From the NCBI GenBank assembly GCA_001898415.1, contig MKTU01000044.1, positions 1 to 43,860 of the forward strand: 43,860 bases of DNA, read 5' to 3'. The notes under the pieces are model-generated. The model saw only the letters and a program-made list of their open reading frames with translations. It did not search any database and was not told the origin of the DNA. The translations under genes were made by a program, and so were the position numbers. Positions 7,605 to 15,982 of the stretch are shown in pieces (position 1 is the first letter of the stretch; each line of letters starts with the position of its first letter). Source of the stretch: Rhodanobacter sp. 67-28 (GTDB taxonomy: Bacteria > Pseudomonadota > Gammaproteobacteria > Xanthomonadales > Rhodanobacteraceae).

Positions 7605-8477
7605 TCACTTTCCATGTGCGCCCTGCCGTTCCTGCGCCAGGCGCGCCTCGAAGCGCGGCTCCGCCCCCGCGGCATAGGCGCGGCAGGCACCGGCGTCGAT
7701 CAGGGCCGCGGAGTCGTGCTCGCGATCGCGTGCGGCAATCTTCTGCATGAAGCCGCTGGCTTCGGGATGCGGGGTGATCAGGATGTCGCACGGCAGCGCG
7801 GCGACGGTCGCGAAGGACCGGCGGAAAGCCGCCACGCGCGCCGGGTCGTCGCTGTAGCGGAAGCCGTCGCGGCTGAGCGCGGTGAGGCTGTCGACATAGG
7901 CCAGCGCAAGGCAGCGCCCCTGCTCGCACGAGCGCCAGGTCCAGGACGTGCTGCCAGGCGTATGGCCGGGCGTGTAGTGCGCCGTGACCGCGATCGGCCC
8001 CACCCGCACTGCCGCGCCATCGGCGACCACTTGCACCGATGCCACCGCCGGATAGCGTGTCGCCATGCCGTACTGCGGATCGTCCGGGTCGTTGCCGCCG
8101 GACCGCAGCTCCTTCGCCCCGGCCGCACTGGCCGCCACCGAGGCGCCGCTGTCACGTGCCAAACGCGCGATGCCACCGGCGTGGTCGAAGTGGGCATGCG
8201 AGTTGAGGATCAGCTTCACGTCGCGCAAGCGGAAACCGAGCGCGCGGATGTTCGCCTCGATCTGCGGCACGTTGCCTTCCAGCGTGCCGTCAATCAGCAC
8301 ATGGCCCTGCGGCGAGGTGATCAGGATCGCGCTCAATCCCTGCGTGCCCACGTACCAGCTGTTGCCATGAATGTGGAAGGGCTTTTGCGGCGCACTCCAG
8401 CGCGCCTCATCCGCTTGCGCGAAACCCGCCACCGTCAAGGTGACAACAAACCATAGCGCGCGGAGAGATGGATTCAT
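7605..8477 (-). CDS. Subclass B3 metallo-beta-lactamase
   Basis: A 290-residue exported enzyme. Residues 1-22 form a signal peptide with a likely AQA/D cleavage site. All zinc ligands of subclass B3 are present: H94, H96 and H172 for Zn1 (SHAHFDH, GHTPGS), and D98, H99 and H237 for Zn2 (TPHPEAS). The B3-type serine in YVDSLTA (S197) is present, as are cysteines C184, C189, C230 and C265 that fit B3 disulfides. Such enzymes hydrolyse penicillins, cephalosporins and often carbapenems in the periplasm. There is no transposon, integron or AmpR-like regulator nearby, so it looks chromosomal and intrinsic. Expression and spectrum are unknown. Confidence 0.9.
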   Translation of the reverse strand: MNPSLRALWFVVTLTVAGFAQADEARWSAPQKPFHIHGNSWYVGTQGLSAILITSPQGHVLIDGTLEGNVPQIEANIRALGFRLRDVKLILNSHAHFDHAGGIARLARDSGASVAASAAGAKELRSGGNDPDDPQYGMATRYPAVASVQVVADGAAVRVGPIAVTAHYTPGHTPGSTSWTWRSCEQGRCLALAYVDSLTALSRDGFRYSDDPARVAAFRRSFATVAALPCDILITPHPEASGFMQKIAARDREHDSAALIDAGACRAYAAGAEPRFEARLAQERQGAHGK

Positions 8478-8569
8478 GCCGGGGATTCCGTGGGGACGAG
8501 GCCGTCATGCTCGCCGACGACGCGGCGCTGGCGCGGGCGCATCGCTGGCAAATTGCGGGCGCGGCTCGC

Positions 8570-8917
8570 TCAGGCCAGCCGCGTACCGTTCGGCACCGGG
8601 CGTTCGACCGCGGTGAGCACCACGCCCTCGTCGGTGGGAAAGCCGGTGAGCAGGAATTGCGAGCGGAACGGGCCGATCTGCTTTTCGGGGAAGTTGATCA
8701 CGCCCACGACCTGTCGGCCGAGCAGGTCGTCGGCCTGGTACAACGCGGCGATCTGCGCGCTGGTCTTCTTCTCGCCGTAGGGGCCGAAATCCACCCACAC
8801 TTTCCACGCCGGCTTGCGCGCTTCGGGAAACGGTTCGACCCGGATCACCGTGCCGGCGACGACCAGCACTTTCTCGAAATCGGCCCAGCTGATTTCGGGG
8901 CAATTCGCTGCGCTCAT
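8570..8917 (-). CDS. csaA: CsaA-like tRNA-binding protein
   Basis: A 115-residue single OB-fold protein closely resembling CsaA of Bacillus. Telltale blocks are FPEARKPAWKVWVDFG, SAQIAALY, VVGVINFPEKQIGPFRS and the C-terminal PVPNGTRL. Family members bind tRNA through an EMAP-II-like fold and have been proposed as export-related chaperones. The start ATG 8917 sits inside the ATGA overlap with the stop of the upstream oxidoreductase gene, so it is translationally coupled. A longer in-frame version beginning further upstream lacks conservation. Confidence 0.9.
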   Translation of the reverse strand: MSAANCPEISWADFEKVLVVAGTVIRVEPFPEARKPAWKVWVDFGPYGEKKTSAQIAALYQADDLLGRQVVGVINFPEKQIGPFRSQFLLTGFPTDEGVVLTAVERPVPNGTRLA

Positions 8918-10203
8918 CCTTCCAGCCTCGTCTTCAGACAATCGCGGCTCTGCTGCCACCAGTAGCTGGCTTGCGCCGCCAGATAACCGAACGGGCGGTG
9001 CGTGTTGCCCAGGCCATAGTCGGCAAAGCGTTTCCAGCCATCGTCGCCCTCGGCAATCGCCGCCGCCAGCAGTTCACCGGCCGCGCAGGTCGGGGCCAGG
9101 CCGTGGCCGCCGAACGCCTGCGCCCACCACAGGCCGTCGCCGCTGCCGCCGATCTGCGGCATCTGGTGCCGTGCGTAGCTCATCAGGCCCGACCAGGCGT
9201 GCTCGATCCGCACGCCGGCCAGTTGCGGGAACACCCGCAGCAGGTCCCGCGTCAGCAGGCGCTGCACGCCGCGCGGCGAGCGGTTGAGCACCGAGATGCG
9301 CCCACCCCACAGCAGTCGCGTATCCGGCAGCGCGCGGTAATAGTCGAACGCGAAGCGGCTGTCGTAGATCGCCGCGCGGGTGTGCAGGCACTCGTCCAGT
9401 CGATCGCCGAGCGGTTCGGTCACCATCACGTAGGTGGCGATCGGCAGGATCGCCCGGTCGATCGGCTTCTGCAGGCCGGCCAGGTAGCCGCCGCAGGCCA
9501 GCACGACCTCATCGGCCAGCAGCTCACCTCGCGCCGTGCGCAGGCGCCACTGCCGGCCTTCGCGCGCGAGGCGGCGCACGCCGCTGTGCTCGTGGATGCG
9601 CACACCCTGCCCGGCCGCCGCCGCGGCCAAGCCGATCGCGTAGTTGAGCGGGTGCAGGTGCAGCGCATCACGCTCGTACAGGCCGTCGTGATAACGCTCG
9701 CTGCGGATGCGTGCGCGCAACTCCGCTTCGGGCAACCACTGCCAGTTCACGTCGTAGTGTTCGGCCAGCAGTTGCTGGCGCCGGCGCAGCACCGCGGGGT
9801 CACGGAACCAGTTGGCCCAGATCACGCCTTCGTCGACCGCGTCGCAGGGGATGGCGTAGTCGGCGACACGTCGTCGGATGCGCCCGACCGCCGCGGTGGT
9901 CAGCTGGAACAGGGCCTGCGCGCGCGCTTCGCCCAACTGGTCGAGCAGCGCCTGCTCGCCCAGCGAATAGCCGGCGAAGACGAAACCGCCATTGCGACCG
10001 GAGGCGCCGAACCCGACCTGCTCACGTTCCAGCAGGACCACGTCGCGCACGCCGCGCTCGGCCAGGCCCAGCGCGGTGTTCAAGCCGGCAAAGCCGCCGC
10101 CGATCACGGCAACACGTGCGTGCGTGCTGCCCTGAAGCGGCTCCCAGGCCGGGTACGGCGTGGCGGTGGCGCGGTAGTAGGACGTGGGCGAGGGGGATTT
10201 CAT
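8914..10203 (-). CDS. FAD-dependent amine oxidoreductase (DAO/PuuB-like)
   Basis: A 429-residue DAO-superfamily flavoprotein. The dinucleotide-binding motif VIGGGFAGLNTALGLAERG is at 32-50 and is followed by LLEREQVGFGASGRNGGFV, a signature shared with gamma-glutamylputrescine oxidase (PuuB/OrdL) and related enzymes. The C-terminal part has WSGLMSYARHQMPQIG and AFGGHGLAPT, typical of the family. It would oxidise an amine or amino acid with release of hydrogen peroxide; the substrate is not determined. No other putrescine-pathway gene is nearby. Its stop overlaps the csaA start. Confidence 0.87.
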   Translation of the reverse strand: MKSPSPTSYYRATATPYPAWEPLQGSTHARVAVIGGGFAGLNTALGLAERGVRDVVLLEREQVGFGASGRNGGFVFAGYSLGEQALLDQLGEARAQALFQLTTAAVGRIRRRVADYAIPCDAVDEGVIWANWFRDPAVLRRRQQLLAEHYDVNWQWLPEAELRARIRSERYHDGLYERDALHLHPLNYAIGLAAAAAGQGVRIHEHSGVRRLAREGRQWRLRTARGELLADEVVLACGGYLAGLQKPIDRAILPIATYVMVTEPLGDRLDECLHTRAAIYDSRFAFDYYRALPDTRLLWGGRISVLNRSPRGVQRLLTRDLLRVFPQLAGVRIEHAWSGLMSYARHQMPQIGGSGDGLWWAQAFGGHGLAPTCAAGELLAAAIAEGDDGWKRFADYGLGNTHRPFGYLAAQASYWWQQSRDCLKTRLEG

Positions 10204-10281
10204 GCTGCAGCGACAGGCGGCACCAGTGTCCGTGACCGGGCAAGCATATCCTTCATGCCAGGACGTCGTGGCAGCCGTGGT

Positions 10282-11157
10282 TCAAAGCTGGCCGAGAAAC
10301 TCTCGCACAGTGAGCGCGAGTTTCGGGTCCTGCATCGCCATGTGCATGGTGGCGCGCACCAGGCCGGCCTTGTTGCCGCAATCGAAACGGGTGCCTTCGA
10401 AGCGGTAGGCCAGCACCTTGCCCTGCTCTTTCAGCAGCGCGTCGATCGCGTCAGTAAGCTGGATCTCGCCGCCGGCACCGGGCGTGGTCTGCTCCAGCAG
10501 CTGGAAGATGCGGCCAGGCAACACGTAGCGGCCGACCACGGCCAGGTTCGACGGTGCGTTGGCCGGCTTGGGCTTCTCGACCATGTGGCGGATCAGGGCG
10601 CTGCGATCGTCGACCGGTGTGGCATCGACGATGCCGTACTTGTCAGTGTCGGTGTGCGGCACTTCCTCCACCGCGATCACGCCGGCCTGCTGCGCCTCGG
10701 CGAGCTCCGCCATCTGCCGCAGCGCGCCCTTGCCGGCGCCGTTCCAGATCAGGTCGTCAGGCAGGATCACGCCGAACGGCTCGTCGCCGACCACCGGCTT
10801 GGCGCACAGCACGGCATGGCCCAGGCCGAGCGCCTCGGGCTGGGTCACGAAGATCGCCCGCACGTGCCGCGGCAAGGTGCCTTGCACCAGCGCCAGCAGC
10901 TCGGCCTTGCCCTTCTCGTGCAGCTTCGATTCCAGCTCGTAGGCCTTGTCGAAGTAGTCGGCGATCGCGTGCTTGTAGCGGTTGGTGACGAACACCAGGG
11001 TGTCGGCACCTGCATCCACCGCTTCGTCGACGGCGTACTGGATCAGCGGCTTGTCGAGCACCGGCAGCATTTCCTTGGCGACCACCTTGGTCGCCGGCAG
11101 GAAGCGCGTACCGAGTCCGGCTACGGGAAACACCACTTTGCGCAGGGGCTTGCTCAC
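10282..11157 (-). CDS. galU: GalU: UTP-glucose-1-phosphate uridylyltransferase
   Basis: A 291-residue nucleotidyltransferase, the usual GalU length. The signature [19 protein letters not shown] is near the N-terminus, and the C-terminal part carries [14 protein letters not shown], typical of GalU. It makes UDP-glucose from UTP and glucose-1-phosphate for LPS and exopolysaccharides. The start is GTG 11157, overlapping the stop of the upstream dehydratase gene (GTGA, four bases), so translation is coupled. It is last in the lapA-lapB-polysaccharide operon; no clear terminator follows. Confidence 0.95.
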   Translation of the reverse strand: MSKPLRKVVFPVAGLGTRFLPATKVVAKEMLPVLDKPLIQYAVDEAVDAGADTLVFVTNRYKHAIADYFDKAYELESKLHEKGKAELLALVQGTLPRHVRAIFVTQPEALGLGHAVLCAKPVVGDEPFGVILPDDLIWNGAGKGALRQMAELAEAQQAGVIAVEEVPHTDTDKYGIVDATPVDDRSALIRHMVEKPKPANAPSNLAVVGRYVLPGRIFQLLEQTTPGAGGEIQLTDAIDALLKEQGKVLAYRFEGTRFDCGNKAGLVRATMHMAMQDPKLALTVREFLGQL

Positions 11158-13052
11158 TCATTGATCTCCGGGTTGGCACGGCGGATCGACACCACGTTGT
11201 CAGGCTGCGCCGCTTCGCTCCAGCGGAACGAGGGCAACAGGCTGGACACGCAGCGGCGAAGTTCTTCCTCATTGAAAATGTCGGCCGCCTCGGCGGCCTT
11301 GTGCAGCAGGGCCTGCAGCAACTCCCACGACACCTCGCGATGCTGCGCCAGGAAAATCTTGGCATGCGTGGTGGCGCTGTAGTTCTCCAGCGGATGGAAC
11401 AGCTCCTCGAACAGTTTCTCGCCCGCGCGCAGGCCGGTGTAGACGATCGGGATCTCGCTGCCCGGCTTCTTGCCGGCGAGGCGGATCATCTGCTCGGCCA
11501 GGTCGCGGATCTTCACCGGCTCGCCCATGTCGAGCGCGAAGATCTCGCCGCCCTTGCCAATGCTGGCGGTCTGCAGGATCAGCTGGCAGGCCTCGGGAAT
11601 GGTCATGAAGTAGCGCGAGATTTCCGGGTGCGTCACGGTGACCGGGCCGCCGTCGCGGATCTGCCGGCGGAACAGCGGCACCACCGAGCCGGCCGAATCC
11701 AGCACGTTGCCGAAACGCACGGTCATGAAGCGGGTATCGGTCTGCGCGTCGAGGTTCTGGCAGTAGATTTCCGCCACGCGCTTGCAGGCACCCATCACGC
11801 TGGTGGGGTTGACCGCCTTGTCGGTGGAGATCAGCACGAAACACGCCACCCCGACCGAACAGGCCGCGTCGGCCACCGTGCGGGTACCCAGCGCGTTGTT
11901 GCAGAACGCGGCGCGCAGCTGGCCTTGCAGCATCGGCACGTGCTTGTACGCCGCGGCGTGGAATACCACCTGCGGCTGCGCCTCCGCAAACACCTTGCGC
12001 ATCGCCACCTGGTCGCAGCAATTGGCCAGGATGCCGTCGAGGATCAGCTCCGGGAAATGGTTGCGCAGCTCCTGGGTGATCCGGTAGAGGTTGTACTCGC
12101 TCACCTCCACCACGGTCAGCGCCTGTGCACCGAGCCGCGCCACCTGCCGGCACAGTTCCGAGCCGATCGAACCACCACCACCGGTGATCAGCACGCGCCG
12201 CCCGCTCAGGGTCTCGCGGATCGCGGTCCAGTCCAGTTCCACCGTGTCGCGGCCGAGCAAATCCTCGATCGCCACCTCCTTGATCTGGTTCAGCTGGGCA
12301 CGGCCCGCCACGATGTCCTCGATGCGCGGCACCGTGCGGTAGGGCAGATCGGTGCTGTCGCACAGGGCCACCACGCGCCGCATCTCGGCCGTCGTGGCCC
12401 CGGGCATGGCGATCAGCAGCATGTCGGCGGCCGCGCTGCGCACCAGCTCGGGCAGCTCGTCGAGCCGGCCCAGCACCGGGCGACCGTTGATGCTGGCGCC
12501 ACGCAGGCTGGGCGTGTCGTCGACAAAGCCGACCACCGCATAGCGGTTGTCGCGGCGAAGATCGCGCGACAGCACTTCGCCGGCGCGGTCGGCGCCCACG
12601 ATCAGCACCCGTTTGGCGTCGCTCCCCTTGAACAGATCGGCGCGGCTGTCCTTCCAGTAGCGATAGGCCAGCCGGGGACCGCCCAGCAACACGGCGAGCA
12701 GCCCCGGATACAACACGAACACCGAGCGCGGTACGCCCAGCAGGCGGTCATACAGAAACAGGCACAGTCCGATCGCCAGCGTGCCGATGACCGCGGCACG
12801 CACGATGTTCACCAGATCCGGCAGGCTGGCGAAGCGCCAGACGCTCTTGTACAGCCCGGTCCAGCGGAAGATCAGCCCCTGCACCAGCAGCACAATCGGG
12901 AACTCGAGCAGCTGGAAACCGAACACCTCGTCCGGGCGCAGCGTGTAGCGCAGCCACTTGGCGATCCACCAGGTCAGCGCCGCCATCAGCAGATCGTGGA
13001 CGACGACCGCTACCCGCGGGTGAATGAAGCCGACAAGCTTACGCAGTGACAT
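11154..13052 (-). CDS. Membrane-anchored NDP-sugar 4,6-dehydratase/epimerase (WbpM/CapD type)
   Basis: A 632-residue long-form member of the WbpM/CapD/FlaA1 family. About four membrane segments lie in residues 12-128. A first Rossmann-like domain starts with [14 protein letters not shown] at 148-161. The catalytic SDR domain starts with [15 protein letters not shown] at 286-300. The active-site block [16 protein letters not shown] at 409-424 has Ser, Met420 and Lys424, the SMK arrangement known for long-form members instead of SYK. Family enzymes dehydrate UDP-GlcNAc at C4/C6 for O-antigen, capsule or exopolysaccharide sugars. It overlaps the upstream transferase gene by 14 bases and galU by four. 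Confidence 0.92.
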   Translation of the reverse strand: MSLRKLVGFIHPRVAVVVHDLLMAALTWWIAKWLRYTLRPDEVFGFQLLEFPIVLLVQGLIFRWTGLYKSVWRFASLPDLVNIVRAAVIGTLAIGLCLFLYDRLLGVPRSVFVLYPGLLAVLLGGPRLAYRYWKDSRADLFKGSDAKRVLIVGADRAGEVLSRDLRRDNRYAVVGFVDDTPSLRGASINGRPVLGRLDELPELVRSAAADMLLIAMPGATTAEMRRVVALCDSTDLPYRTVPRIEDIVAGRAQLNQIKEVAIEDLLGRDTVELDWTAIRETLSGRRVLITGGGGSIGSELCRQVARLGAQALTVVEVSEYNLYRITQELRNHFPELILDGILANCCDQVAMRKVFAEAQPQVVFHAAAYKHVPMLQGQLRAAFCNNALGTRTVADAACSVGVACFVLISTDKAVNPTSVMGACKRVAEIYCQNLDAQTDTRFMTVRFGNVLDSAGSVVPLFRRQIRDGGPVTVTHPEISRYFMTIPEACQLILQTASIGKGGEIFALDMGEPVKIRDLAEQMIRLAGKKPGSEIPIVYTGLRAGEKLFEELFHPLENYSATTHAKIFLAQHREVSWELLQALLHKAAEAADIFNEEELRRCVSSLLPSFRWSEAAQPDNVVSIRRANPEINE

Positions 13053-14070
13053 GGAGGCCCTTGCTCGGGTGGCGCCGCACCAGGCGACGTTTCAGATACA
13101 ACCACATGATCGCTGCCCCTGCATAAACGACCATGGTAATCGCCAAGGCGGCGTGCAGATGACTCCAGGCCAACCAGGTCATCGGGGCCGCTACCAGCAG
13201 GTTCCAGCCAAGGTAGGCCGCATCCACCGATGCATGGCTGCCGGCGCGGCGCGCCAGCCATTGATACAGGTGTTCACGGTGGGCGCTGTACCAGCGACGC
13301 CCCCGCCACATCCGCGTCAACAGGGTCAGGCTGGCATCCACCACGAACGCCGACGACAGGATCAACGCCGGCCACAGCCACGCCGGATTCGCCCGCCACA
13401 GCATCGCACTGAATGCGAACACCAGCAGGCCCACGCTGCCGCTGCCCACGTCCCCCAGGAAGATCCGCGCCGGCGGCCAGTTGAACCACCCGAACGCCAG
13501 CGCCGACGCCGCCAGACAGGCCGCGGCCAGCGCCAGCGCAGGCAGGTTCGCTGCCCACGCCAGCACGGCCAGGCCGCCGCCCACGAAAGCCGCCTGCTGC
13601 GCCAGCAAACCGTCGATGCCATCCATGAAGTTGTGCAGGTTGATGCTCCACGCGCCGCCGACCAGCAACAACGGCAACCACCACCAGGCCGGCGACCAGG
13701 CCTGCAGCCCGACGCACAGCAAGGCGCAGGCAACCAATTGCACGGCCAGTCGCGGCCAGGCCGGAAGCGGATGATGGTCGTCCCACCAGCCCGCCAGCGC
13801 CACCAGCAGCAAGGCCACGCAGGACAACCCGAGCAGCCCGGGCGCGGGAACCGCCGCGTGCAGGCTCCAGGCGACGCCGGGCAGGCACACCAGCATGGCG
13901 ACGACGATGCCGATGCCGCCGCCGCGCGGGGTCGGCACCTGATGCGAGCGGCGTTGTCCGGGCAGGTCGAGCATGCCGCGCCGATGCGCGTAACCGACCG
14001 CGGCGCGTACCAGCAGTGCGGTAACCAGGAAGGCTGCCAGCAACCATCCGATGGTCATCAGCATGGCCAT
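13039..14070 (-). CDS. Undecaprenyl-phosphate sugar-phosphate transferase (MraY/WecA family)
   Basis: A 343-residue integral membrane protein with about ten hydrophobic segments. It has the family catalytic blocks: WWDDHH at 95-100 (D97 and D98), NLHNFMDGIDG at 144-154 (the metal/nucleotide-binding N and D residues), FLGDVGSGS at 204-212, and HREHLYQ at 264-270, the cytosolic loop histidine motif. These enzymes load a sugar phosphate onto undecaprenyl phosphate to begin a polysaccharide chain. The HREHLYQ loop and polysaccharide context favour a WecA-like initiator over MraY itself. It starts one base after lapB ends; ATG 14070 is given, with nearby in-frame ATGs at 14064 and 14058 also possible. 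Confidence 0.9.
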   Translation of the reverse strand: MAMLMTIGWLLAAFLVTALLVRAAVGYAHRRGMLDLPGQRRSHQVPTPRGGGIGIVVAMLVCLPGVAWSLHAAVPAPGLLGLSCVALLLVALAGWWDDHHPLPAWPRLAVQLVACALLCVGLQAWSPAWWWLPLLLVGGAWSINLHNFMDGIDGLLAQQAAFVGGGLAVLAWAANLPALALAAACLAASALAFGWFNWPPARIFLGDVGSGSVGLLVFAFSAMLWRANPAWLWPALILSSAFVVDASLTLLTRMWRGRRWYSAHREHLYQWLARRAGSHASVDAAYLGWNLLVAAPMTWLAWSHLHAALAITMVVYAGAAIMWLYLKRRLVRRHPSKGLHVTA

Positions 14071-14071
14071 G

Positions 14072-15244
14072 TCACTCGCCGGCCACCCCGTGGATCGGCC
14101 GGATCGTGCTCCAGCTCTTGCAACTGGGGCACTGCCAGTGGTGCGCCTTGGCCCCGAACCCGCAACGGTTGCAGCGGTACATCGCCTGCCCTTCGAGCAG
14201 CTTGCGGGTGAGATCGCGCAGGATCAGGAAATTCTCGCGCGCCTCGCCTTCGATCTTGTCCATCGTGGCGTCGAGCAGGGTCATCAGCCCGCGCACCGAC
14301 GGCCGCTGGCGCAACTGCGCGGTGAGAAAGTCGACCGCCACGCGCTCGCCGTCGCGCTGGCGATACAGGTTGGTCAGCGCCAGGATCGGCGAAACGCCGT
14401 GATAGCGCGCCATCAGGGTGCGCAGGAAGGTCTCGGCGCGGTCCATCTGCCGCACGCGGGCATAGCTGTTGAGCAGCGGCGGCAGGATGTCGGGAGTGAA
14501 GGCGCTGTCGGCCCTGATCGCCGCCTCCAGCGCGTCGATGGCCTCGGCATGCTGCCCGTCCTCGGCATGCAGGCGTCCGGTGAGCATGAAGGCGCGCACG
14601 CAATCGGGCTGGCATTCGAATGCCTGGCGCAGGTATTCCCGCGCCTCGGCACGGGCGCCATGCTGACGCGCGCGCTCGGCGAGCTCGCAGTAGAACTGGG
14701 CGATCATCGGCGCCTCGTCGTCGCCGGTCATCACCTCCAGCCGCCGCGCGTGCTCGATCGCCTTGTGCCAGTCGCGCTCGTGCTGGTAGATCGAGATCAG
14801 ATGGCGCAGCGCCGAGGGCGCGTGCGAGTTCATCGCCACCAGGTCGGCGAACAAGGCCTCGGCACGATCGAGCAGGCCCGAACGCATGTAGTCCTCGCCG
14901 AGCTCCAGCAGGGCCACGGTCTTCATTGCGTCGGACAGGCCCGGTCGCGAGACCAGGTGCTGGTGCAGCCGGATCGCCCGATCCACCTCGCCGCGACGCC
15001 GAAACAGGTTGCCCAGGGCGAGGTGCGTCTCCACCGTGTCGCGGTTGTATTCGGCGAGTTTCAGGAAGACTTCGATGGCCTTGTCCTGCTCCTCGTTGAG
15101 CAGGTAGTTCAGGCCGCGGAAATAATCCGACGACAAGGTGCTGACGTCGACGCCAGCCCGCCGCGCAACCACCAGGCGCGAAGCCCACCAACCCAGCACG
15201 AAGGCGACAGGGAGCAGTGCGGCCAGCACATACAGGGGATTCAT
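14072..15244 (-). CDS. lapB: LapB: LPS assembly protein (TPR and rubredoxin-like domain)
   Basis: A 390-residue protein, about the length of E. coli LapB (YciM). One membrane anchor lies at about residues 2-22. Tetratricopeptide helices follow from about 45 to 340. The C-terminal rubredoxin-type metal site has C358, C361, C372 and C375 (YRCNRCG and CPSC). In the known system LapB promotes FtsH-mediated degradation of LpxC and so balances LPS synthesis. ATG 15244 is in the ATGA overlap with the lapA stop. Its place upstream of polysaccharide genes fits envelope quality control. Confidence 0.95.
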   Translation of the reverse strand: MNPLYVLAALLPVAFVLGWWASRLVVARRAGVDVSTLSSDYFRGLNYLLNEEQDKAIEVFLKLAEYNRDTVETHLALGNLFRRRGEVDRAIRLHQHLVSRPGLSDAMKTVALLELGEDYMRSGLLDRAEALFADLVAMNSHAPSALRHLISIYQHERDWHKAIEHARRLEVMTGDDEAPMIAQFYCELAERARQHGARAEAREYLRQAFECQPDCVRAFMLTGRLHAEDGQHAEAIDALEAAIRADSAFTPDILPPLLNSYARVRQMDRAETFLRTLMARYHGVSPILALTNLYRQRDGERVAVDFLTAQLRQRPSVRGLMTLLDATMDKIEGEARENFLILRDLTRKLLEGQAMYRCNRCGFGAKAHHWQCPSCKSWSTIRPIHGVAGE

Positions 15245-15489
15245 GGCTTGGCCGGCGGCTTCCTGTCCGCGCCCGTAGTGCGTCGCGAACGCCGTGGCCG
15301 CACACCGAGCCACGCGGTCACCCCGCCCAGCAACCAGCCCACCACCAGGGCGCCCAGCAACGCGGCTCCCTTGGGCAACTGCAGTTGGGCAAAGCCGAAG
15401 TCGTAGCCGACCATTTCTGCATTCAGCGCGCCAAGCACGATGCCGGCGGCGACGAAAATGGCCAGAATGATGAGGGCAAGCAATCGCAT
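15241..15489 (-). CDS. lapA: LapA domain-containing membrane protein
   Basis: An 82-residue protein of the LapA/DUF1049 family with two hydrophobic segments (about 3-22 and 41-64) and a basic tail (RPRRSRRTTGADRKPPAKP). It partners with LapB in LPS assembly. It is the first gene of the lapA-lapB-polysaccharide unit, separated from ihfB by 121 bases that include an ihfB terminator, so this operon probably has its own promoter; none is obvious by eye. Its stop overlaps the lapB start by four bases. Confidence 0.9.
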   Translation of the reverse strand: MRLLALIILAIFVAAGIVLGALNAEMVGYDFGFAQLQLPKGAALLGALVVGWLLGGVTAWLGVRPRRSRRTTGADRKPPAKP

Positions 15490-15554
15490 GCTCGAACTTT
15501 ACCCGATTGGCGCAGTCGGGCACAGGCGCTGCCGCCGCCAGCCGTCCTGCAGGC

Positions 15555-15588
15555 AAAAAGAAGGCAGGACCGGCTCGCGCCGCCTGCC
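15555..15588 (-). terminator. Intrinsic terminator after ihfB
   Basis: Read on the minus strand, GGCAGG...CCTGCC encloses CGGC-GCGA-GCCG, a GNRA-type loop, and is followed by TTCTTTTT. This is a good rho-independent terminator just after the ihfB stop. Confidence 0.75.
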
Positions 15589-15610
15589 TCGCATTCTCCG
15601 GTCGATGGAC

Positions 15611-15910
15611 TCAACCGGCACTGTTCTCCAGGTCAAGATTGACGCGCTCGCGCAATTCCTTGCCCGGCTTGAAATGGGGAACGTGCTTGCCTGGCAGGGC
15701 CACGGCTTCGCCGGTCTTGGGGTTGCGCCCCATCCGCGGCGGCCGGTAGTGCAACGCAAAGCTGCCGAAGCCGCGCACCTCGATGCGTTCGCCCTGGGCC
15801 AGCGCCAGGCTCATCTGTTCGATGACGCTCTTGACGGCCATCTCGACGTCGGCGAACGCGAGGTGGGTCTGGCGCCTGGCCAGCGCTTCGATCAATTCGG
15901 ATTTGGTCAT
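15611..15910 (-). CDS. ihfB: IhfB: integration host factor beta subunit
   Basis: A 99-residue DNA-bending protein of the HU/IHF family. It begins [14 protein letters not shown] and carries the beta-arm signature [10 protein letters not shown], whose proline intercalates into DNA. IHF is a heterodimer with IhfA that sharply bends specific sites in promoters, origins and recombination sites. ATG 15910 gives the family's usual start; a TTG at 15919 would add only three residues. It lies 72 bases downstream of rpsA, the order usual in gammaproteobacteria, with a strong hairpin between the two and a terminator after it. Confidence 0.96.
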   Translation of the reverse strand: MTKSELIEALARRQTHLAFADVEMAVKSVIEQMSLALAQGERIEVRGFGSFALHYRPPRMGRNPKTGEAVALPGKHVPHFKPGKELRERVNLDLENSAG

Positions 15911-15937
15911 GGGCCCCAATGTCCGTGACGTGAAACA

Positions 15938-15962
15938 GCGGGGCGGCGACGTGCCGCCCCGC
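15938..15962 (-). terminator. Hairpin between rpsA and ihfB (terminator or attenuator)
   Basis: GCGGGGCGGC and GCCGCCCCGC form a perfect ten-pair stem around a five-base loop. On the minus strand it is followed only by TGTTTC, so it is more likely a partial terminator or mRNA 3'-end stabiliser than a full stop. Confidence 0.45.
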
Positions 15963-15982
15963 GTCGTGCCTGCAACGAGAGA

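Noticed and set aside
8971..11382. Very long open frames on the strand opposite known genes here and in several other places
   Set aside because: In such GC-rich DNA the antisense frame lacks stop codons by codon bias. The translations show no family motifs and overlap well-conserved genes fully.
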